Assembly: GCA_914767885.1 (NCBI GenBank)
Contig: CAJZBQ010000002.1
Coordinates: 930,001-994,000, forward strand
Origin: Blepharisma stoltei
Lineage: Eukaryota; Ciliophora; Heterotrichea; Heterotrichida; Blepharismidae
Reading direction: 5' to 3'
Length of the DNA stretch: 64,000 nt
Made by a program: the position numbers and the translations under genes
The notes under the pieces: generated by a model
Seen by the model: only the letters and a program-made list of their open reading frames with translations
Databases searched by the model: none
What the model was told of the DNA's origin: nothing
Part shown: piece by piece, positions 56,611 through 64,000 of the stretch
Layout: each line of letters starts with the position of its first letter
Numbering within the stretch: the stretch's first letter is position 1

Positions 56611-57690
56611 TATAATCCGTTGGTAAAATTTCTTATCGGCCATGATCGAACCAGAGGTTGCAATAAGTCTTAAAAAGAAAGATTAATTTTTTAAGTCTAG
56701 AATCTAATAATTCAGATAAAATAAGAGCGCTGTTGGCATGTAGGCTGAAGCAAGAAAACTAATCGATGACTAGAGAGTTCAGGTAAATAATGCTCGATGT
56801 GCTGCAAGAGTGCATAGAGACTCGCTTTATCGTGGTTTCCGATAGCTTGAGATCAAGAAACTTGCCTTATAAGTACCCTCCTGATATTTTTATATTTTAA
56901 TTAATGGAAAATAATCACACATAGCCATTATTTTGGCACACCCAAAATATAAAATGGCTTGAATTTTTGAATCTATGTATTATATAATGGATTTTGCAAG
57001 TATAATTTCTTTTAAAATTTAAATTTTTTAAGATATAGCTTCAAATTAAAGATGGCGAAAATAAAAGTTAATAAGTATGCTATTTTTAAATTTGTGCTCA
57101 AATCCAAAACGCGGAAATTAAAGATCTATATAAGGTGAGCTTATATTTAAATTATTAAAAGAAATGTGCTGCTGCGAAAAAAGTTCTTAGTGTTTTTAAA
57201 TTTTAGATATAGCTTCAAATTAAAGATGGCGAACAAAAAATATTACATTATTTTTAAAAAAATGCTCAAATTCAAAACACAAAATTTAAAGACATAGAAA
57301 ACTAGCATCCACAAATATCTTGCGAATAATAATTTTAATCAAATATTAATAATAATATGGCGTGCCAAAATAATGGCCATGTGTGAATATTTTCCATTAA
57401 TTAAAATATGAGCTATCAAGAGGTAAGTATAAGGCAGGTTTCTCTATCTCAGGCTATCGGAAACCACGATAAAGCGAGTCTCTATGCACTCTTGCAGCAC
57501 ATCGAGCATTATTTACCTGAACTCTCTAGTCATCGATCAGCTTTATTGCTTCAGTCTACATACCAACAGTGTGTTTATTTTTATCAGAATTATCAGATTC
57601 TAGACTTAAAAAATTAATCGTTTTTTTTAAGATTTATAACAACCTCTGGTTCGATCATGCCCGATAAGAAATTTTTACCAACGGATTATA
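56611..57690. mobile_element. ~1.08-kb foldback element
   Basis: The arms are ~335 bp (56611-56945 and 57355-57690), starting TATAATCCGTTGGTAAAA and mirrored at the right. Both contain GGTTCGATCAT and an ACCACGATAAAGCGAGTC segment. The centre has a direct ~177-bp duplication (AGCTTCAAATTAAAGATGGC at 57039 and 57215). TA bounds both ends. A 69-codon ORF in the right arm (57408-57617, MSYQEVSIRQVSLSQ) is largely kept in the left arm with substitutions; no transposase motif is seen. It lies between genes 53970 and 57717, so excision cannot be tested by frame. Confidence 0.8.
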
Positions 57691-57716
57691 ATTTCTCATA
57701 CATAAATTTTTAATTT

Positions 57717-58570
57717 TTAATCAGAAAAAAGTAACCCCCCCCCCCCCCTCCGTGAGCGAACAAAAAAATTTTGTTCGCTCACGGAGGGGGGTTAATTTTT
57801 TTTTTTTAAAAAAAAATTTATATATAAATTTTATAAACAATATTTTTTTCGAAATTTAAAAAAATCCTAATTTGCAAAAATTGGGAAGCAAATATTAATT
57901 TAATTTGCAAAATTTATGTTTTAAAACGCAATTTGTTTAAAATTAAACAGAATTAGCTCTAGATTTCATTATACTAATTATCACTTATATATCAAAATTT
58001 TTTTCCATTAAAATTTTTTCTATTAAAAAAATTTTTGTTCACTCACGGAGGGTGGGTTTTTGGTCAAAAAATGGCGATTTTTCTAATGGTTTTGTTCGCG
58101 CTCACGGAGGGGGGGGGGGGGAGTAAGTAAAAATCAACAAATTTTTCACCTGCATTTGAATGGGTCGGGAGCAAATGCGTAACAATTTCTTTTAAATGGT
58201 CAAGTGTGGGTAGATATGTGCATGATCTAAAAACTATCCTTTTAGTCTCTTCAACAAAAAAGTAAACACCATAAGGTTCATCATTATTCAATGGTATCAA
58301 TTGTTTCAGTATTTTTTGGACATCAATATCGTCTGATAGTGCAAATTCAGTTTCCATGCTCAAAAAGCTTTCTTTTTCTAGCTTGATAATGGTCTGCAGA
58401 AGAGCTCGTATGACGCCTTGTTTTCATTCGCGAACTTGGTTGATGACAAAAATAGAAGTTTTCTCTGGGTACTCTTGAAGATTTATAGTTGCTGACAATA
58501 ATCTTTCATAATTGGCTTTTATTTCAATCATATCTGTCTTATATGGTTCGTCAGCTTCAAGAGAACTCAT
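57717..58570 (-). CDS. Small unknown protein with 3'-end MITE
   Basis: 153 residues after removing the MITE 57732-58123 (154 codons, exact). I take the ATG giving MSSLEADEPYKTDMIEIKAN; the ORF is open upstream but has no other ATG. Helical segments (YERLLSATINLQEY, VIRALLQTIIKLEKESF) flank a TGA Trp (VREWKQG). A central VYFFVEETKRIVFRSCTY may form a small alpha/beta fold. Without excision, the last codons would be replaced by Leu-Pro-rich sequence from the C tract. Family not recognised. Confidence 0.6.
57732..58123. mobile_element. C-tract MITE (CCGTGAG type), 392 bp, inverted
   Basis: Flanked by TAA (57732-57734 and 58124-58126). The left end is a hairpin (CCGTGAGCGAACAAAA and its complement). 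The rest is the reverse complement of 44307-44681. Excision gives DFYLLFSD-stop on the coding strand. Confidence 0.9.
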
Positions 58571-58909
58571 TTCACTTTTTAATAATTTTATTGATAAAAA
58601 TCCCAAAACTCTGCAAATTTTTTAAAATTAATCAATTAATTATCAATTGGATTAGCAAATAAATGATTTTAATGTTTTTGTTATTTATGTATAAACAATA
58701 GGTAGTTAATTTCTTTCATTTTATTAATTGCAATAATTTTAATTTACAATCTAAAACGAATATTAAACTATTGCATATTGGCCATATTGCTTTAGCAGAT
58801 AATGTTATCATAAATTTTTAAGCGGTTTTGGGCTGATTTTTAAGATTTTATATAATAAATTGCTTTAAGCACGCATCTGTATTGCGTAAAATATTATTTA
58901 TACTATATA
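58571..58909. other. Divergent intergenic region, AT-rich
   Basis: About 340 bp between the divergent genes at 57717 and 58910. Presumably it holds both promoters; no motif stands out. Confidence 0.35.
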
Positions 58910-60133
58910 ATGTGGCACTTCGAATACTTTACATTTATTTTTCTTTTCTTTATAGGAAGTCACTCAATTTCTCAGCGCATCATGGGACCAACTAATCCAG
59001 CTCTGCTCTCTTCAAAAATCCCTAATCCAGGCTGCACATCTGATAACTGTGATTTAGATAAAAATTTTGACAATGAAGCTTCATTGGAATCTGAAAATTC
59101 AAGTTATTTCAAATTTTTCGATGTTTTTCTGCAAGACGCACAAAATCCTTTAGAAAGAGATGAAAGCGAAATTCCGTCAAGTATTGATGAACATGGGGAT
59201 GATTATAATGATGGCGATCTTTTATTTGTACTAGCAACTACTTTCATTGATGGTGAGTCTGGCACAGGCAAAATATGAGTAATCCCTACTGATGAAGAAG
59301 ATAAAGAAAACAGTTATTCGCTAATAGTAGGTTTAGAGAGACCTACTGGGCTTTGTCTAGACGTAAACCATAATTTTTTGTATGTAGTAGATAACGGTGA
59401 TGATATAGAAGGGTATATTTATCAGTATGAAGTACTATGGAGTGACGATGATTATATGATCCTAGATAGAAATGTCTATGTAGTAATTTATCAAGGCAAA
59501 ACTCCTTATGACTGCAAAATAGATCAGTATGGCAATATGTATTTTCTTAACTCAGAAACTGACGAAATCAGCATGATCAGCTACCTTGACTTGTATTCAG
59601 GCTTCACCAATATGAACTACACCATCTATCAAGCTGACGAAAACAATAACAAAATAAACTCCCCTGTAGCCCTAGAAGTAATTGACTCTGAGTATATTTA
59701 CTTTGTAAATAACGCTGATGGAGATACAGCAGGCACCTTAAACAAAGCTAAAACTACAACGGAAAGCGTCAATGAGGAAACTATAGAATCATTAGTTTAT
59801 AATAAATACCCAGCTTGGGGTGTCGCTTATACAGATGATAATAGAATTTTCTTTTCTCTGGATACTGGAGAAATTTGGTCAGTTGACACTCAGGATACCA
59901 CAAAACTATATGAAAAAACAATAGAGCCGATGAATAATCCTAGAGGAATGTGCCATGGAGATGGAAAAGTGTATGTTGCTGACCAAGAATTAGGAGAAAT
60001 CGTAATGTTCAATACAAATGACGAAAAAGAAGACCCAAAGAGTTTTGTGAAAATCCAAGGAGTTTATATGACATTTTGTGTTAATTCAGCGTATGGATTG
60101 ATTGTGTCGCTTTTCATAATTAGTTTAATCTAA
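58910..60133 (+). CDS. Secreted NHL-like propeller protein
   Basis: 407 residues. MWHFEYFTFIFLFFIGSHSI is a signal peptide. An acidic, Ser-rich region (about 40-120) precedes repeats like GLCLDVNHNFLYVVDNGDDI, CKIDQYGNMYFLNSE, GVAYTDDNRIFFSLDTGEI and GMCHGDGKVYVADQELGEI. These fit NHL or SMP-30-like propeller strands. The last residues (SAYGLIVSLFIISLI) are hydrophobic and could be a GPI signal. TGA Trp at 59276 (GKIWVIP). Likely cell surface or secreted; the ligand is unknown. No inserts. Confidence 0.7.
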
Positions 60134-60210
60134 AATCCAATTAATTTACTATAAAAATTAGTATATGAATAAGTTTAAAACTAAAAATAGCTGAATTATA
60201 ATATTTTCAA

Positions 60211-60513
60211 ATGAGAAGTAAAACTGCACCAAGCGACACCCACAATAATATTCGAAAACACCTCTCAAAAATCCGCGAAATCAGGTCTGAAATTGAAAAA
60301 GTCCCTGACGACTATACTCCTCATGTAACTGCTTGAAGGTCTTCAATTGATACTCTCCAAAGAGAGCTGGAGCTCCAATTATCTTATATCACAAGTTTAC
60401 GAGCTACCACTGAAGACCCTGAAAAACAAAAAGAATTGAACTTCAGGGAGTCTTTATATGAAATAATCAAAGAGATGGGAGAAGAATTCAGAAATTTAGT
60501 ATTCCCTAATTAA
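60211..60513 (+). CDS. Small unknown helical protein
   Basis: 100 residues, MRSKTAPSDTHNNIRKHLSK, continuous with TGA as Trp (VTAWRSSID). Charged amphipathic helices (IREIRSEIEKV, IIKEMGEEFRNLV). It is not visible under the standard code, where TGA would cut it in two. It lies 77 bp after the NHL-like gene, on the same strand. Family not recognised; coding is supported by frame length and non-A/T-biased composition. Confidence 0.55.
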
Positions 60514-60630
60514 TAAAAATAATTATTTTTTTTATAGTCAAGGCTGCTTATTTTTCTTATATATATAAGAATACAAATTCTGAAACCCCTTGTCCATATC
60601 CCTAAAACTTGTGAATTTAAAAATTGGGAT

Positions 60631-60999
60631 ATGATTACTTTAGACTTGAGGACAGAATTAAGCAAAGCTGCAATAGCAGCTGAAAGAGAAGGCCCTGAAA
60701 AGACACTTGAGGTATTAAAAGAAGTTTATGCATATAGAGACCAATTGATTTCACAGATAATTTATTCTCTGCTGCATAAGAAAATTGTATTGTGGATGGA
60801 TTTGGGGATTCAGCAAGAGGAGTATGTAAAAGGGGAAGTCCTTGTGGCGACTCAGAGTATTTTGAAGTATCAAGAAGAGAATGGACATATCCCGACCAAA
60901 ATTGAGTATAAACATCCGAGGAATACGAGTGAAGAAGAAACTGGGTATGTCCCAAATCTTTTGTCGTCAATTACAGCGTTTTCTGAAGAGTTTATATAG
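60631..60999 (+). CDS. Small unknown protein
   Basis: 122 residues, MITLDLRTELSKAAIAAERE, helical N-terminal half (LEVLKEVYAYRDQLISQIIYSLLHKK), then a Glu-rich and Pro-containing part (HIPTKIEYKHPRNTSEEE). No signal peptide or recognised domain. No inserts. It is followed by a coiled-coil gene 137 bp on. Confidence 0.55.
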   Translation: MITLDLRTELSKAAIAAEREGPEKTLEVLKEVYAYRDQLISQIIYSLLHKKIVLWMDLGIQQEEYVKGEVLVATQSILKYQEENGHIPTKIEYKHPRNTSEEETGYVPNLLSSITAFSEEFI

Positions 61000-61136
61000 A
61001 TTATTGGGAATTTTATTATATGATTTATATTTTCAAGGCTTTTTTAGGTATAAAAATTGCTTGTTTATATGCTAAAAATATAGGAAATAATAGAAAATAG
61101 AAATAAAATAACCAATAGACTTTGTCTATTTCAAGG

Positions 61137-62102
61137 ATGCTAGAGAACAGCTTCAGCTTGCTATCAAAAAACAATAAAATAGGCACCGCCGTTATCAGTC
61201 TACGAGAAGAAATTGAATTCGTCAAAAAAGAAGCTGCGAAGTATGAAAAAGAGCTGCAAAGTGCTAGAAGCTTACTGAAAAGCCCAGACCGCAGAGAATG
61301 GGTCCAGATAAACAGGGAGCTTCAGCAAACCCATGAGCAGCTTGAAAACGCCAATATGAACATCCAAAGGCTAAATATGGAAAAAATAAACCTTGAAGCC
61401 AGCAATAACGAGCTGTCTCAAAACATGAGAGAAATGGAAAGCAGGCTTAAGAAGCTTAATGACTCTGTATTTCCACGGCTCGACGAGCTTGAAAGACTTC
61501 AAGGCGAAATCATAGCTGAGCTTAAAAAAATCCGCCAAGATGCAGATTTGCTTCCAGAGATGTTCCACAGTGGTCTAAATTTTTATGAAAATAATTATCC
61601 CAAGGTAAATTTTTAAAAAATAATTCTCCTCAAGGTAATTTACCTCAGAAAATATTAATTCCGCAGTGAAGTAAAACTAAAAAAATTAATAAGGGACGAA
61701 AAGCTTCAAGCTGAAGAAAAAATGAAACAAGCTTATGAGGAGCTTTTTGTTATAAAATCAAATAGAGGCAAGCTAGAAAACGAGCGAGACCGAAAAGAAA
61801 AAATCGCAATGCAAGCTATTGCAGCTAGAAATCTGCTTGACGAAAGGCTAAAAGAAATGCAGTCATCAATGGGTGGGGTAGAAAAAAACTTAAAAGAGTC
61901 CAAAGAGCTTAACGAGAAGCTGAAACATGAGCTAGACAGCTATAAAGAGCAGTTTAAAGAGCTGGAAGAGCATGTATATGTAATGAATAATAGAATTAAT
62001 GAGCTGGAAGACCAAAAGAAAAGCTTAATAGATCAGCTTAAAACCTTAGGCGCACAGTCAAAAGCTCATTATACATATAGGAGGCTGAAGGATGAAAGTT
62101 AA
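61137..62102 (+). CDS. Coiled-coil protein
   Basis: About 289 residues if the 96-bp candidate IES 61576-61671 is removed; MLENSFSLLSKNNKIGT start. Nearly all heptad-rich coil (KKEAAKYEKELQSARSLLK, MREMESRLKKLNDSV; second half ENERDRKEKIAMQAIAARNL, KELNEKLKHELDSYKEQFK). The first ORF would stop at 61614 and the second ORF picks up the same frame. A cytoskeletal or ciliary role is plausible from composition only. Family not recognised. Confidence 0.65.
61576..61671. other. Candidate IES with 30-bp tandem repeat
   Basis: Two 30-bp direct repeats (TAAATTTTTATGAAAATAAT... and TAAATTTTTAAAAAATAATT..., each ending CAAGG), then TAATTTACCTCAG and an AT-rich end. It contains TAA stops. Joining TA at 61576 with TA at 61672 gives SGLKLKKLIRDEKLQ in frame. 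Other TA pairs are less satisfactory. Confidence 0.45.
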
Positions 62103-62276
62103 TTTTAACACTGATTAGTTATGCTTATTTAAATAGGACTATATGCCTTTCATAATAAGCTATTTACTATTAGAAAATAGGGTAAGATTTTTTATTAAAA
62201 ATGCTTATGAGGTATATGATTTATAATATATAGAAAAAATTTATATATTAAGAAATATATTGGAATATAAGTCGGC

Positions 62277-63757
62277 TTATAAAGTTTCAGCTGTAGCTTC
62301 TAAGAAAATATCTGCATGCTTCTTTTCGAATATTAGTGAAGGCCTAAGCTGAATTACATTTTCTTTTGAAACTCCGACATGAACTCCTTTATTCAGCATA
62401 CTCCTATAAAAATTCCAAGCCATCTCTCTATTTGGCATATCAAAACCAATATGCAGCCCAATCCCTCTGATATTGCTGATTTTCCCTTTTTTCCCTTGGA
62501 TTTTCATCAGTTCTTTAAGAAGATAATCTCCAACTTCTCCAGCTTGGCTAATTAACTCATCTTCTTTTACTATTTTGTACACCCCTTCCAACAATTGTAG
62601 ACGAAGTGGGTCTCCACACCATGTATTCTCTATTAATAAGAATTTATTTTAATAAAATCATGGTATTAATTTAAGCCAAAATCAGCCATTTTTAGTATAT
62701 TCATTATCTGGTATGGTTTTGCAGGCCTGAATTCTTTTTTACAAAAATACCCACTTACCTGTGCTTTTTTGGAAAAAGTCATAATGTCAGGCTGGATCCC
62801 AAAATTCTCATGGCACCATAATTTCCCTGAAGCTCCAAAGCCTACATTAGTTTCGTCCACAATAATAGCTGCTTTAAATTCTTTAGCAATATTTTGCAAT
62901 TGTTGATAATACCATTTGCTAGCAAAATAGTTCCCATCGTTCATAATTGGCTCAAATATAATCCCTGCTATAGGATTTGGGCTATTTTTAAATAAATTTC
63001 TGGTGTCTTCTAATGCTTGGGCTTCAATTCCTTTATTTTCTATGAAATTTTCTAATGGGTATTTTAGCTTTGGGAAAGGTGCTGTTGGCCAATTAAATGC
63101 AGGGAAATCTAATTTGGCATCAGCTGAGGCTGAAGATGCTGATAAAGTCCCTAGAAGTTTGCCATGTGAAGCACCAGTGTGGCTTAAAATAACGTAATTT
63201 GGCACCCCAGGAGCTTTGCCTTCCATTGTCGTTTTAAGCTGCTCTTCAGTCGGTTCTGAGCCATTTTGGTTTTTATAGTATCATAAAAATGCAGCTTTTA
63301 AAGCATTTTCGTTAGCTCCAGTTCCACAGCCACAAGAGTTGAAAAGCTCATTTAGATCTTCAGGTGCCAAAGGCATAAGGACATCTCTTAGCTTTTCTGG
63401 CCAGTCTTCAGGAGGGTTTAGTGCACAGGATGATCTGTGGATTATTGAATGACTCATATAGGTGGTTTTCAAGTATTCCACAAATTCTGGGTGGTTATAG
63501 CCTATTGGCAATGATGAAGATTGGGCATTGGCATCCAGTATTAAATTCCCATCAGCATCAGCTATAAAATTTCCTGCACTTTTTTCATAATCTGTAAAAA
63601 ATCTGACTGTACGGAAATCCTGAGTTACAGTTTCTAAGTTATTTAAAAGGGCACGGCTTTCTAGGCCTGGTATATTTGTTTTTATAATTGGTTTAAGTGG
63701 CTCTATCGATGCAAGATTGGGGCTTGGCCGGAGTTTTTTTAGCAGGGAAGTTAACAT
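62277..63757 (-). CDS. ABAT: 4-aminobutyrate aminotransferase (GABA-T)
   Basis: 479 residues after removing the 41-bp IES 62631-62671 (480 codons, exact). The N-terminal MLTSLLKKLRPSPNLAS is basic and could target mitochondria. GNLILDANAQSSSLPIGYNHP, NSCGCGTGANENALKAAF, HGKLLGTLSAS, IIFEPIMNDG, IIVDETNVGFGASGK and MTFSKKAQVSGYF (active-site Lys at SKK) are class-III PLP aminotransferase motifs. IRGIGLH lies near the C-terminus. TGA encodes the conserved Trp of AAFLWYY (63281-63283). It converts GABA and 2-oxoglutarate to succinic semialdehyde and glutamate. Confidence 0.95.
62631..62671. other. TA-bounded IES, 41 bp, in GABA-T
   Basis: It interrupts ADFGL...NTWCGDP. Excision between TA at 62631 and TA at 62672 gives ADFGLENTWCGDPLRLQ, matching the family. 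It contains TAA stops on the coding strand. Confidence 0.8.
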
Positions 63758-64000
63758 TTATAAATGATCAGATTTCCATATTGAATTCTGATCAAAAAGC
63801 AGACTGAAATAATGTGGAGGGATTTTGAATAGGCTTAATACTTTAGATATTTAAAAATTAGTGGCATCCGTTATATAAACGATTTATTTTAATTTAAGAA
63901 TTTAATTTATAAACTTCTTCTGATATGCACAACAAATTAACAAAGGCTTAATAAAGTCAGATGATTTACCCAAGATTAAGCATGCTTAATATCACTAAAG
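63758..64000. other. Upstream of GABA-T, AT-rich
   Basis: No gene is seen in the remaining 243 bp. Confidence 0.3.

Noticed and set aside
57408-57617. Independent small gene in the foldback right arm
   Set aside because: It lies wholly inside a terminal inverted arm, with a substituted copy in the other arm; no support as a host gene.
1-64000. Bacterial origin with genetic code 4 (mycoplasma-like)
   Set aside because: The genes are eukaryotic (PRP38A, Sec5, eIF2B, SPEF2) and interrupted by introns and IESs; no operons or ribosome binding sites.

Overview
The window looks like germline (micronuclear) DNA of a heterotrich ciliate close to Blepharisma. Three things support this. (1) TGA is read as tryptophan and only TAA and TAG end genes. 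TGA falls at conserved Trp sites, for example in GABA transaminase and throughout a Kelch/EGF protein, and ORFs that look split become continuous. (2) One gene carries a clean 15-nt GT...AG intron (54045-54059), the size typical of heterotrichs. (3) Many genes are interrupted by DNA inserts that must be removed to give an open frame. Short inserts lie between TA dinucleotides, like ciliate internal eliminated sequences (IESs). Larger ones are MITE-like or hairpin elements. In gene after gene, deleting the insert plus one copy of its flanking repeat rejoins the frame and restores a motif or a match to a paralogue. Published Blepharisma germline DNA has TA-bounded IESs and MITEs. The species assignment is inference.

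Left half (1-36 kb): two expanded, intermingled gene families. One encodes large GTPases: two KH RNA-binding domains (or a low-complexity N-terminus), a P-loop G domain with a DTPG(I/L)xDTRG switch, coiled coils and a Cys/His metal-binding module. There are six main copies (A 975-4350, B 13601-15946, C 18458-21124, D 23683-25962, E 30525-32102, F 33373-35657) plus fragments. B and D look intact; A, C, E and F have a stop, deletion, truncation or frameshift. The other family encodes Kelch-type propeller proteins: a minus-strand tandem cluster (4.9-13.4 kb, with remnants at 1-0.7 kb and 11.8-12.1 kb) and two larger plus-strand members with MGxC(F/P)S N-termini (21.8-23.2 kb and 47.9-51.7 kb). 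A small C2H2 zinc-finger gene and a decayed SPEF2/CPC1-like gene lie at 27.4-30.1 kb.

Right half (36-64 kb): compact single-copy genes, including PRP38A, eIF2B-delta (start codons only 9 bp apart, divergent), exocyst Sec5, a CCDC77-like coiled-coil protein, a secreted Kelch/EGF protein, a secreted NHL-like propeller, several unknowns and mitochondrial GABA transaminase. Intergenic distances here are often below 50 bp, but most genes contain germline inserts.

Insert classes: (i) AT-rich TA-bounded IESs of about 37-126 bp, several at 66-75 bp; (ii) C-tract MITEs with CTCCCC...GGGGAG ends and 3-bp TNA duplications; (iii) ~615-642 bp elements with TGGTCAAGC-like ends; (iv) SINE-like elements with 10-15 bp target duplications; (v) GC-rich hairpin elements, one holding two inverted tRNA acceptor/T-arm-like minihelices; (vi) a 1.5-kb insert with opposed minisatellite arms; (vii) a ~1.08-kb foldback. 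No complete tRNA, rRNA or CRISPR array was seen. Intergenic stretches not listed are AT-rich with nothing recognisable.
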